Source: Micromonospora sp. WMMD1155
GTDB lineage: Bacteria; Actinomycetota; Actinomycetes; Mycobacteriales; Micromonosporaceae
Direction: 5' to 3'
Length of the DNA stretch: 64,000 nt
Assembly (NCBI RefSeq): GCF_029581275.1
Contig: NZ_CP120742.1
Location: 5,828,501 to 5,892,500, forward strand
This document shows, in pieces, positions 35,075 through 43,874 of this stretch; within the stretch, counting starts at the first letter, position 1; each line of letters opens with the position of its first letter. The translations under genes were made by a program, and so were the position numbers. A model generated the notes under the pieces. It saw nothing but the letters and a program-made list of their open reading frames with translations, made no database searches and was not told the DNA's origin.

Positions 35075-37438
35075 ATGAGAAGTCAGTTGCCCGGGGACGG
35101 CGGCGCCGAGCCGTGGCGCGATTCGCGGCTGTCGCCGCCCGAGCGGGCCGAGGCGCTCGTGCCCATGATGTCGCTGGAGGAGAAGGTCGCCCAACTCGTC
35201 GGGGTCTGGGTCGGCGCCGACGCCACCGGTGAGGGCGTCGCACCGCACCAGTCCGACATGATCAGCGAGACGCCGCAGTGGGACAGCGTCATCCGGTACG
35301 GGTTGGGCCAGCTCACCCGACCGTTCGGCACCGCACCGGTCGACCCGGTGCTCGGCGCCCGGTCGCTGGCCGCCTCGCAGGCGCAGATCGTCGCCGCCAG
35401 CCGGTTCGGCATTCCGGCGCAGGTGCACGAGGAATGCCTCACCGGGTTCGCGGCGTTCCGGGCCACCGTCTACCCGACCCCGCTCGGCTGGGGCGCGTCC
35501 TTCGACCCCGACCTGGTCGAGGCGATGGCCGACCGGATCGGGCGCTCCATGCGCGCCGCCGGTGTGCACCAGGGCCTCGCCCCGGTGCTGGACGTCACCC
35601 GCGACTACCGCTGGGGCCGCACCGAGGAGACGATCGGCGAGGATCCCTACCTGGTGGGGACGACGGGTGCCGCGTACGTGCGGGGCCTGGAGCGGGCGGG
35701 CGTGGTGGCCACACTGAAACACTTCGCCGGCTACTCGGCCTCGCGGGGCGGCCGCAACCACGCACCCGTGCCGATGGGCCCCCGGGAGTTGGCCGACGTC
35801 ATCCTGCCGCCGTTCGAGATGGCGTTGCGCCACGGCGGTGCGCGCTCGGTGATGAACTCCTACGCGGAGATCGACGGTCTGCCCGTTGCCGCCGACCCCG
35901 GCCTGTTGACCGGGCTGCTGCGCGACGAGTGGGGCTTCACCGGCACCGTCGTCGCCGACTACTTCGCCGTTCGTTTCCTGGAGACCCTGCACGGGGTCGC
36001 CGCCGACGCCGCCGACGCCGCCCGGCTCGCCCTGCGGGCCGGCATCGACGTCGAGCTGCCCACAGTGGACGCCTTCGGCGCGCCGCTGGTGGAGGCGGTA
36101 CGTCGCGGCGAGGTCGACGAGGCGCTGATCGACCGTGCGCTGCGGCGGGTGCTGATCCAGAAGATCGAGCTGGGTCTGCTCGACGAGGGCTGGCAGGAGG
36201 TGCCCGACGACGTGGCCTCCCTGCGGTTCGACGACGAGGTCAGCCAGGACGTCGCCGTGCGCCTGGCGCGGGAGGCGGTCGTCCTGCTGCGCAACACCGG
36301 CGTCCTCCCGTTGGCCGTCGGCAGCCGGGTGGCAGTGGTCGGCCCGCTCGCCGACGATCCGATGGCCATGCTCGGCTGCTACACGTTCCCCAACCACGTG
36401 GGCGTGAACCACAGCGGGTTCGGGCTCGGCCTGGACATCCCCACGTTGCGTGACGAGTTGGCCCGACGTGTCCCGCTGCTCACCCACGAACCCGGCTGCG
36501 GCATCACCGGCGAGGACACCTCGGGCATCCCGGCCGCGGTCGCCGCCGCGGCCGACGCCGACGTGTGCGTGCTCGCCGTCGGCGACCGGGCGGGGATGTT
36601 CGGCCGGGGCACCTCAGGCGAGGGCTGCGATGCCGTCGACCTGCGGCTGCCCGGGGTGCAGGCCGACCTGGTCCGGGCCGTGCTCGCCACCGGCACCCCG
36701 GTCGTCCTGGTGCTGATGGCGGGCCGCCCCTACGCGCTCGGGCCGGAGTTCGACGCCGCGGCGGCCGTGGTGCAGGCGTTCTTCCTCGGCCAACTCGGCG
36801 GGCAGGCGCTCGCCGAGGTGCTCACCGGCGAGGTCAACCCCTCCGGGCGGTTGCCGGTCAGTGTGCCCCGCGATGCGGGCGGGATGCCGAGCACCTACCT
36901 GTCACCGCCGCTCGGCCGGCGCAGCAAGGTCTCCTCGATCGACCCGACGCCGAGCTACCCGTTCGGCCACGGGTTGAGCTACACCACCTTCGAGTGGTCC
37001 GACGCCACCATCGTCGAGGCGGCGGACGAGCCGACGCTCTGGCCGGTCGACGGCGAGGTACGGGTGCGGATCACCGTCGCCAACACCGGTGACCGGGCCG
37101 GCACCGAGGTCGTGCAGCTCTACCTGCACGACCCCGTCGCGCAGACCACCCGCCCGGTGGTCCGGCTGGTCGGCTACACCCGGCTGCCGTTGGCGCCCGG
37201 CGAATCGGCGCACGTGACGTTCGGGGTACCGGCCGACATCGCCTCGTTCACCGGGCTCTCCGGCCGACGCATCGTCGAGCCCGGTGACGTCGAGCTGCGG
37301 TTCGGCCGGTCCAGCGACGACGTGGTGGCGAGTCTGCCGCTGCGGTTGACCGGCACCGAGCGCCAGGTCGGCCACCAACGGGAACTGCTCACGTCGGTGC
37401 GGATCGAGCCTCTCGTGGCCGTTCCGCAGTCCGCGTAG
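35075..37438 (+). CDS. GH3 family beta-xylosidase/beta-glucosidase
   Basis: 787 residues from ATG 35075 (GAGGGG upstream); the frame opens earlier at 35006 but runs over promoter-proximal sequence. The GH3 N-domain has KHFAGYS and nucleophile Asp in GTVVADYFAV. The C-domain has a probable acid/base Glu in GRGTSGEGCDAVDLRLPG. A fibronectin-III-like domain ends the protein (VANTGDRAGTEVVQLYLHD). No signal peptide is seen, so it acts inside the cell. Position at the head of a xylo-oligosaccharide transporter operon favours xylosidase activity. Confidence 0.92.
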   Translation: MRSQLPGDGGAEPWRDSRLSPPERAEALVPMMSLEEKVAQLVGVWVGADATGEGVAPHQSDMISETPQWDSVIRYGLGQLTRPFGTAPVDPVLGARSLAASQAQIVAASRFGIPAQVHEECLTGFAAFRATVYPTPLGWGASFDPDLVEAMADRIGRSMRAAGVHQGLAPVLDVTRDYRWGRTEETIGEDPYLVGTTGAAYVRGLERAGVVATLKHFAGYSASRGGRNHAPVPMGPRELADVILPPFEMALRHGGARSVMNSYAEIDGLPVAADPGLLTGLLRDEWGFTGTVVADYFAVRFLETLHGVAADAADAARLALRAGIDVELPTVDAFGAPLVEAVRRGEVDEALIDRALRRVLIQKIELGLLDEGWQEVPDDVASLRFDDEVSQDVAVRLAREAVVLLRNTGVLPLAVGSRVAVVGPLADDPMAMLGCYTFPNHVGVNHSGFGLGLDIPTLRDELARRVPLLTHEPGCGITGEDTSGIPAAVAAAADADVCVLAVGDRAGMFGRGTSGEGCDAVDLRLPGVQADLVRAVLATGTPVVLVLMAGRPYALGPEFDAAAAVVQAFFLGQLGGQALAEVLTGEVNPSGRLPVSVPRDAGGMPSTYLSPPLGRRSKVSSIDPTPSYPFGHGLSYTTFEWSDATIVEAADEPTLWPVDGEVRVRITVANTGDRAGTEVVQLYLHDPVAQTTRPVVRLVGYTRLPLAPGESAHVTFGVPADIASFTGLSGRRIVEPGDVELRFGRSSDDVVASLPLRLTGTERQVGHQRELLTSVRIEPLVAVPQSA

Positions 37439-37448
37439 GAGGCCCGCT

Positions 37449-38441
37449 GTGACATCCACGTTGCGGCCACCCCCGCCACCCCCGCCGGCGCCGCCGCGCT
37501 CGCCGGCGGTTGCCAGCCCCGCCCACCCGCCGCGGCGGCGCCGGACCTGGCGGCAGGCGCTGCGCCGGGACTGGCAGCTCTACTCGCTCGCGGTCCTGCC
37601 GCTGCTGTTCTTCCTGATCTTCCGGTACCTGCCGATGCTCGGGAACATCATCGCCTTCCGCCGTTTCAAGCCGGGCGGCAGCATCTTCGGTGAGTACTGG
37701 GTCGGGCTGCGGTACTTCCGGATGTTCTTCACCGACCCGACGTTCTGGGACGTGTTCACCAACACGCTGGTGCTCGGAGCGCTGACTCTGCTGGTCTGCT
37801 TCCCGCTGCCGATCGTGCTGGCGCTGCTGCTCAACGAGGTTCGTGCCCGCCGGTTCAAGCGGTTCGTGCAGTCCGTGTCGTACCTGCCGCACTTCCTGTC
37901 GATCGTGATCGTGGCGGCGATGATCGCGCAGTTCACCTCGGTCGGCGGTACGGCCAACCAGATCGTCGGGCTGTTCGGTGGTGACCCGGTGGCGTTCCTG
38001 CAGAAACCGGAGTGGTTCCGCACCATCTACGTCTCGTCGGAGGTCTGGCAGACCGTCGGTTGGGGCACGATCCTCTACCTCGCCGCCCTCACCACGATCG
38101 ACGAGGACCTGTACGAGGCCGCGCGGATCGACGGCGCCAATCGGCTGCGGCAGACCTGGCACGTCACCCTGCCCGGCATCCGGCCCACCATGATGACGCT
38201 GCTGATCCTCAACATCGGCAGTTTCCTGGCGGTCGGGTTCGAGAAGATCCTGCTGCTCTACAACCCGCTGACGTACCCCACCGCGGACGTGGTCTCCACC
38301 TACCTGTTCCGGATGGGCTTCCAGTCCAGCAACTTCAGCTACGCCGCCGCCATCGGTCTCTTCGAGGCGGTGATCGGGCTGGTCCTGGTCCTGTCGGCGA
38401 ACATCATCTCCCGTCGCACACTGGGGACGAGCCTGTGGTGA
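37449..38441 (+). CDS. Sugar ABC transporter permease, LplB family
   Basis: 330 residues; GTG start after AGGAGG. A Pro-rich cytoplasmic N-terminus of ~45 residues precedes six membrane segments. The EAA loop is EAARIDGANRLRQTWHVTLPGI, which docks the ATPase. No ATPase gene is in the operon; as with many actinomycete sugar importers a shared MsiK-type ATPase elsewhere is expected. Same family as the aldouronate importers of Paenibacillus. Confidence 0.92.
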   Translation: MTSTLRPPPPPPPAPPRSPAVASPAHPPRRRRTWRQALRRDWQLYSLAVLPLLFFLIFRYLPMLGNIIAFRRFKPGGSIFGEYWVGLRYFRMFFTDPTFWDVFTNTLVLGALTLLVCFPLPIVLALLLNEVRARRFKRFVQSVSYLPHFLSIVIVAAMIAQFTSVGGTANQIVGLFGGDPVAFLQKPEWFRTIYVSSEVWQTVGWGTILYLAALTTIDEDLYEAARIDGANRLRQTWHVTLPGIRPTMMTLLILNIGSFLAVGFEKILLLYNPLTYPTADVVSTYLFRMGFQSSNFSYAAAIGLFEAVIGLVLVLSANIISRRTLGTSLW

Positions 38442-39346
38442 TTCTCGGCGCGAATCGCGACGCCCCGAAGACGCGCGGCCCGGACGACAGCCGGGGTTAC
38501 CGGATCTTCCGAATCGTCAACACGATCGTCCTGCTCGGCGTCGTGTTCGTGACGCTGTACCCGTTCCTCAACATCGTGGCCCGCTCGCTCAGCGAAGAGG
38601 CGTACATCCTCGCCGGGAAGGTGACCATCGTTCCGCGCGGGTTCGACCTGACCGCGTACGAGCTACTGATGTCCGACGGGCTGTTCTGGACGAACTACCG
38701 CAACACCGTGGTCTACACGGTCGTCGCCACGCTCATCTCGATCGTGTTGACCACCTGCTACGCGTACGTGTTGTCGAAGCCCCAGCTCAAGGGGCGCGGC
38801 CTGCTGGTCGGCGTCGCGCTGTTCACCATGTTCTTCTCCGGCGGTCTGATCCCCAACTACGTGCTGGTCACCAGCCTGGGAATGAAGAACACCATCTGGG
38901 CCGTGGTGATCCCCAACGCCATCAGTGTGTTCAACCTGCTGGTCATGAAGGCGTTCTTCGAGAGCCTGCCGACCGAGTTGGAGGAGGCAGCCGCGGTCGA
39001 CGGGCTGAACACGTACGGAATCCTGCTGCGCATCGTGCTGCCGCTGTCGAAGGCGATCATCGCGACGATGGTGCTCTTCTATGCGGTCTCCTTCTGGAAC
39101 TCGTGGTTCACCGCCTTCCTCTACATGGACGAGCAGGACCTGCTCCCGGTGACGGTCTACCTCCGCAATCTCATCGCGGGCGCCACGAGCGCCGAGTCGG
39201 CCGCCGCCGACGCCGACAAGGTCCAGGCCGCGGCCACCCTCCAGGCCGTGACGATCGTGCTCACCACCCTGCCCATCCTGGCGGTCTACCCCTTCGTCCA
39301 GCGGTACTTCGTCCGCGGCGTGATGCTCGGCGCGGTGAAGGGATGA
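38438..39346 (+). CDS. Sugar ABC transporter permease, YtcP/LplC family
   Basis: 302 residues from GTG 38438 (or 38435), overlapping the previous stop by four bases; the long frame extending back to 38012 is a shadow of the first permease. Six membrane segments; EAA loop EEAAAVDGLNTYGILLRIVLPL. Partner of the LplB-type permease. Confidence 0.92.
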   Translation: MILGANRDAPKTRGPDDSRGYRIFRIVNTIVLLGVVFVTLYPFLNIVARSLSEEAYILAGKVTIVPRGFDLTAYELLMSDGLFWTNYRNTVVYTVVATLISIVLTTCYAYVLSKPQLKGRGLLVGVALFTMFFSGGLIPNYVLVTSLGMKNTIWAVVIPNAISVFNLLVMKAFFESLPTELEEAAAVDGLNTYGILLRIVLPLSKAIIATMVLFYAVSFWNSWFTAFLYMDEQDLLPVTVYLRNLIAGATSAESAAADADKVQAAATLQAVTIVLTTLPILAVYPFVQRYFVRGVMLGAVKG

Positions 39347-39398
39347 CGTCGGCCGGCACACCGCTTCCACCGAAACCCCACCACCGAAAGGACGAGCC

Positions 39399-41036
39399 AT
39401 GCTCCACAAGACGTGGCGCCGCGTGGCGGTAGCCACCGCGGGTCTCCTCGCGCTCTCCCTCATCTCCGCGTGTTCCGAGGACCCCGGCGAGTCGAAGGAC
39501 CTCTCCGAGAACCGGGTCGGCGCGATGGAGAAGTACGGTGTCGGCGACCAGTTCAAGGCCACCGAGGCGCTCTCCTTCTCCACTCTCTACAACAACCACA
39601 CGTTCTACCCGCTCAAGGACGACTGGCTGTTCTGGTCCGAGTTGACGAAGCGGACCAACGTCACGATCGACCCGGTCGCCGTCCCGCTGAGCGACTACGA
39701 GCAGAAGCGCAGCCTGTTGATCGGCGCCGGGGACGCCCCGCTGATCATTCCGAAGACGTACCACCCGCAGGAGGACGCGTTCGTGTCCTCCGGGGCGATC
39801 CTCCCGGTCAGCGACTACCTGGATCTGATGCCCAACCTCAAGGACAAGATCACCAAGTGGAGCCTCCAGCCGGAGATCGACAACCTGCGGCAGGCCGACG
39901 GTAAGTTCTACCTGCTGCCCGGCCTGCACGAGAAGCCCACCCAGGACTACACGGTGCTGGTGCGCACCGACATCATGCAGGAGCTGAACCTGCCGACCCC
40001 GAAGACCTGGGACGACCTGTACGCGGTGCTCAAGGCGATGAAGGCGAAGTACCCGAACGTCTACCCGTACTCCGACCTCTTCAGCAAGCCCAACCCGACC
40101 GGCGCCCTGCTGGGCATCCTCGGCTCGTCGCACGGCACCTACGCGGGCTGGGACTTCCAGCACGCCACCTGGGACGCGACGGCGGAGAAGTTCACCTACA
40201 CCGGCTCGTCGGAGCAGTACAAGCAGGTCGTCACGTACCTGCACAAGCTCGTCTCCGAAGGGCTGCTCGACCCGGAGAGCTTCACCCAGACCGACGACCA
40301 GGCACGCCAGAAGCTCGCCAACGGCAAGTCCTTCGTGGTCACCGGCAACGCGCAGACCCTGGTCAACAACCACCGCCCCGACCTGGCCAAGACCCTGCCG
40401 AACGCGAAGATGGCCAAGATCCCGCTGCCGATCGGCCCGGCCGGCGAGGTGAACCCGTTCCCCCGGCTGGAGAACGGCATCATGATCTCCTCGAAGGCCC
40501 GGGAGAGCAAGAACTTCGTCGCCATGATGCAGTTCATCGACTGGTTGTGGTATTCGGACGCCGGCCTGGAGTTCGCCCGCTGGGGCGTCGAGGGCACCAC
40601 CTTCACCAAGGACGCCTCCGGCAAGCGCACGCTCGACCCCGGCATCGACTTCCTCGGCCTCCACCCGAAGGCGCCCAAGCACCTGCAGAAGGACTTCGGC
40701 TTCCACAACGGCGTCTTCGCCTACGGCGGCACGCCGGACCTGGTCCGTGGGTTCTTCTCCCCGGAGGAGCTGGAGTTCCAGAAGGTGATGGACGCCCGCA
40801 AGCCGAGGGCGGTCCCCCCGCCGCGCCCGTTCACCGACGAGGAGCGCGAGCAGGTGTCGCTCTGGGAGACGCCGCTGAAGGACTTCGTCACCCAGAACAC
40901 GCTGAAGTTCGCCCTCGGCCAGCGGCCCCTCAGCGAGTGGGACGCGTACGTGGCCGAGCTGAAGGCCAAGAACTCCGAGCAGTACATCGACCTGGTCAAC
41001 AAGGCGTACGAGCGGTTCCAGAAGAACAACGGCTGA
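39399..41036 (+). CDS. Sugar-binding lipoprotein, LplA family
   Basis: 545 residues. ATG start after GAAAGGACGAG. Lipoprotein signal with lipobox LISAC. At ~520 mature residues it is longer than common sugar-binding proteins, as is typical of LplA-type oligosaccharide binders (SDYEQKRSLLIGAGDAPLIIPK, PGLHEKPTQDYTVLVRTDIMQELNLPTPKTWDDLY). It is the extracellular receptor of this importer; aldouronates or xylo-oligosaccharides are the likely ligands from context. Confidence 0.92.
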   Translation: MLHKTWRRVAVATAGLLALSLISACSEDPGESKDLSENRVGAMEKYGVGDQFKATEALSFSTLYNNHTFYPLKDDWLFWSELTKRTNVTIDPVAVPLSDYEQKRSLLIGAGDAPLIIPKTYHPQEDAFVSSGAILPVSDYLDLMPNLKDKITKWSLQPEIDNLRQADGKFYLLPGLHEKPTQDYTVLVRTDIMQELNLPTPKTWDDLYAVLKAMKAKYPNVYPYSDLFSKPNPTGALLGILGSSHGTYAGWDFQHATWDATAEKFTYTGSSEQYKQVVTYLHKLVSEGLLDPESFTQTDDQARQKLANGKSFVVTGNAQTLVNNHRPDLAKTLPNAKMAKIPLPIGPAGEVNPFPRLENGIMISSKARESKNFVAMMQFIDWLWYSDAGLEFARWGVEGTTFTKDASGKRTLDPGIDFLGLHPKAPKHLQKDFGFHNGVFAYGGTPDLVRGFFSPEELEFQKVMDARKPRAVPPPRPFTDEEREQVSLWETPLKDFVTQNTLKFALGQRPLSEWDAYVAELKAKNSEQYIDLVNKAYERFQKNNG

Positions 41037-41154
41037 TCGGCGCGGTGTCCGGTCGGGCGGGGTCACCCGCTCGACCGGACACCCCGTCGACCACCGGCCG
41101 GTGCGACGCGCGCGACCCGCCCGCCCTCCGGCGAAGCGACCAGAAGGAGCGACA

Positions 41155-41844
41155 GTGAGTGGGGCGGCCCAGACCTGGCGACAGTTCGGCGACGGACCAC
41201 TGTCGCGGATCAGCGCGCGGGTCTACATCCTGCTCGTGGTCGAGCTGCTGCTCCTGCTCACCGCAGTGCCCGGCCTGCTTCCGTTACTGCTGCTGGACCG
41301 CGACCCCAGCAACCTGCCGTTGGTCGCCCTGCTCCTGGTGCCGGTCGGCCCGGCGATCTCCGCCGCCCTGTACGCCCTGCGCCACCAGCGCCCCGACCTG
41401 ACCGACCTGCGCCCGGCCGCCACGTTCTGGCGCGGGTACCGGACCAACCTGTCCGGCGCGCTGCGCGTCTGGACGCCGACGCTGCTGTGGCTGACCGTGC
41501 TCGCCATGAACCTCGCCTACCGGGACGCGGTCGGCCTGCCCGGCTGGTGGACGGTGCCGCTGGTCCTGCTCGCCGTGGCGGTGACACTCGCCGCGGCCAA
41601 CGCCCTGGTGATCACCTCGCTGTTCGACTTCCGCACCCGGGACGTTCTCCGGCTGGCCGTGCACTTCCTCGTGCGTACCCCCGGAGTCACCGTCGGCACC
41701 GCGTTGCTGCTGGCGGCGGCGACCGGCGTCACCGCGGTCTTCTCGGAGGCGGTGCTGGTGCTGCTCGCCTCGGTCGCGGCCCTCGCGCTGCTGCGCGTCG
41801 GTGACCCGATGGTCGAGCTGATCCGGAAGGAGTTCACCTCATGA
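41155..41844 (+). CDS. DUF624 (YesL-like) membrane protein
   Basis: 229 residues from GTG 41155 (GAAGGAG upstream). Five or six hydrophobic segments. The N-terminus (FGDGPLSRISARVYILLVVELLLLL) and the FWRGYRTNLSGALRVW segment fit the YesL/DUF624 family, found almost always beside LplB/LplC-type transporters. Its function is unknown. The stop overlaps the GH42 start by ATGA. Confidence 0.8.
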   Translation: MSGAAQTWRQFGDGPLSRISARVYILLVVELLLLLTAVPGLLPLLLLDRDPSNLPLVALLLVPVGPAISAALYALRHQRPDLTDLRPAATFWRGYRTNLSGALRVWTPTLLWLTVLAMNLAYRDAVGLPGWWTVPLVLLAVAVTLAAANALVITSLFDFRTRDVLRLAVHFLVRTPGVTVGTALLLAAATGVTAVFSEAVLVLLASVAALALLRVGDPMVELIRKEFTS

Positions 41845-43874
41845 GCCTGCCCGTCACCGCGAAGGTGCCCTTCGGGGGCGACTACAACCCGGAGCAGTGG
41901 CCCGAGGACGTGTGGAAGCAGGACCACCGTCTCTTCGACAGCGCCCGGATCGACCTGGTCACGCTCGGCGTGTTCGACTGGGCGCTCACCCAGCCCGCCG
42001 AGGACGTGTACGACTTCTCGCTGCTGGACCGGATCGTGGAGCGGGCCGCCGCCGAGGGGCGCGGGATCTGCCTGGCGACCGGCACCGCGGCCCACCCGGC
42101 GTGGTTGGCGAAGGCGTACCCGGAGGTGACCCGCACCGACTTCGACGGTCGCAAGCACCGGTTCGGCCGGCGACACAACTCCTGCCCCAGCTCGCCGGTC
42201 TACCGCCGGCTCTCCGTCGAGCTGGCCCGCCGGGTCGCCCGACGCTACGCCGACACCCCGGCGGTCGTGGCGTGGCACGTGGGCAACGAGTACGGCGGCG
42301 CCTGCTACTGCGAGCTGTGCGCGGACGGCTTCCGGGGCTGGCTGCGCAACCGCTACGGCACCCTCGACGACCTGAACGCGGCCTGGTACACGACCTTCTG
42401 GTCGCACACCTTCACCGACTGGGAGCAGATCGAGCCACCGTCGGCGTTGACCGAGCACTGGCGCGGCCCGGACCACACCGCGTTCCAGGGCATCACCCTC
42501 GACTACCTGCGGTTCTCCTCCGACGCGATGCTGGCCAACTTCCACGACGAGAAGGCCGCCATCCGGGAGTCCAGCCCCACCCTGCCGGTGACGACCAACT
42601 TCATGGGCATGTACCGGCCGATCGACTACCACCGCTGGGCGGCGCACCTGGACTTCGCCTCCTGGGACAACTACCCGCCCGACGACGAGTCGGCGGCCCG
42701 GATGGCGCTGACCCACGACCTGATGCGAGGGCTCAAGGACGGCCAGCCGTTCTGGTTGATGGAACAGTCCCCGGGCGTGACCGCGTGCCGCGACGTCAAT
42801 CCGCTGAAGCGGCCCGGTCTCATGCGGCTGTGGAGTTGGCAGGCGGTGGCGCACGGGGCCGACGCGGTGCTGTTCTTCCAGCTGCGCGCCTCCCGGGGCG
42901 CCAGCGAGAAGTACCACGGCGCGGTCATCGGCCACTCCGGCCGCTCCGACACCCGCGTGTTCCGGGAGGTCGCCGAGCTGGGTGCCGAGTTGGACCGGCT
43001 CGGCTCGGCGTCGTTGGGCGCGCGGACGCCCGCCCGGGTGGCGCTGCTCTTCGACTGGGACAGCTGGTGGGCTCTGGAGATCTCCGACGGCCCGTCCCGA
43101 CTGGTCCGCTACCAACAGGTCGTGCTCGCGTACCACCGGGCGCTGTGGGACGCCGGGGTGGACCTGGACGTCGTCGCGGTGACCGCCGACCTGTCCGGCT
43201 ACGACGTGGTCGTCGCGCCGGCCCTGCACATGCTCAAGGGCGACCTGGCGCAGCGCCTGGAGGACGTGGCGGCGCGCGGCGGGTCGGTGCTAACCACCTA
43301 CCTGTCCGGTCGGGTGGACGAGAACGACCAGGCCTTCCTGATGGACGTGCCGGGCCCGCTCGGGCAGCTGACGGGTGTCCGGGTCGACGAGTGGGACGCC
43401 CGTGGCCCGGAGGTGGTCAACCCGGTCCGCCTCGGTGACGGTGCCGAGGCTGTCGAGGTCGAGGCGCGGCTGCTGTTCGAGCTGGTGATCCCGCAGGGCG
43501 CGCAGGTGGTCGGCACCTACCAGGCCGACTTCTACGCGGGCACACCGGCGGTGACCCGCAACTCCTTCGGCGACGGCGACGGCTGGTACGTGGCGACCGA
43601 CCTGGACCAGACCGGGGTCTCCTGGGTGGTCCGGCAGGTGCTCGCGCGGCACGACGTGCTCGGGCCCTACCCGGACGTCGCGGACCTGGAATCCGCCGCC
43701 CGGGTCGCGCCGGACGGCTCGCGGCTGCTGTTCCTGCTCAACCACCGCGCCGACGCGGTCGAGGTGCCCGCCCGTCGCAGCGGGGTCGACCTGCTCACCG
43801 GTGACCGGATCTGGACCGGCTCGACGATGCGCCTGCCGGCGTACGGAGTCGTGGTGTTGAAGGAGGACTGGTGA
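41841..43874 (+). CDS. GH42 beta-galactosidase family glycosidase
   Basis: 677 residues. The N-terminus FGGDYNPEQWPEDVW is the GH42 hallmark. The acid/base Glu is in WHVGNEYGGACYCELC, which also supplies metal-site cysteines, and the nucleophile Glu is in FWLMEQSPG. A trimerisation and a C-terminal beta domain follow. GH42 cleaves beta-galactosides; some act on alpha-L-arabinopyranosides. Cytoplasmic. In this operon it may trim galactosyl or arabinopyranosyl decorations from imported xylan fragments; that is inference. Confidence 0.93.
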   Translation: MSLPVTAKVPFGGDYNPEQWPEDVWKQDHRLFDSARIDLVTLGVFDWALTQPAEDVYDFSLLDRIVERAAAEGRGICLATGTAAHPAWLAKAYPEVTRTDFDGRKHRFGRRHNSCPSSPVYRRLSVELARRVARRYADTPAVVAWHVGNEYGGACYCELCADGFRGWLRNRYGTLDDLNAAWYTTFWSHTFTDWEQIEPPSALTEHWRGPDHTAFQGITLDYLRFSSDAMLANFHDEKAAIRESSPTLPVTTNFMGMYRPIDYHRWAAHLDFASWDNYPPDDESAARMALTHDLMRGLKDGQPFWLMEQSPGVTACRDVNPLKRPGLMRLWSWQAVAHGADAVLFFQLRASRGASEKYHGAVIGHSGRSDTRVFREVAELGAELDRLGSASLGARTPARVALLFDWDSWWALEISDGPSRLVRYQQVVLAYHRALWDAGVDLDVVAVTADLSGYDVVVAPALHMLKGDLAQRLEDVAARGGSVLTTYLSGRVDENDQAFLMDVPGPLGQLTGVRVDEWDARGPEVVNPVRLGDGAEAVEVEARLLFELVIPQGAQVVGTYQADFYAGTPAVTRNSFGDGDGWYVATDLDQTGVSWVVRQVLARHDVLGPYPDVADLESAARVAPDGSRLLFLLNHRADAVEVPARRSGVDLLTGDRIWTGSTMRLPAYGVVVLKEDW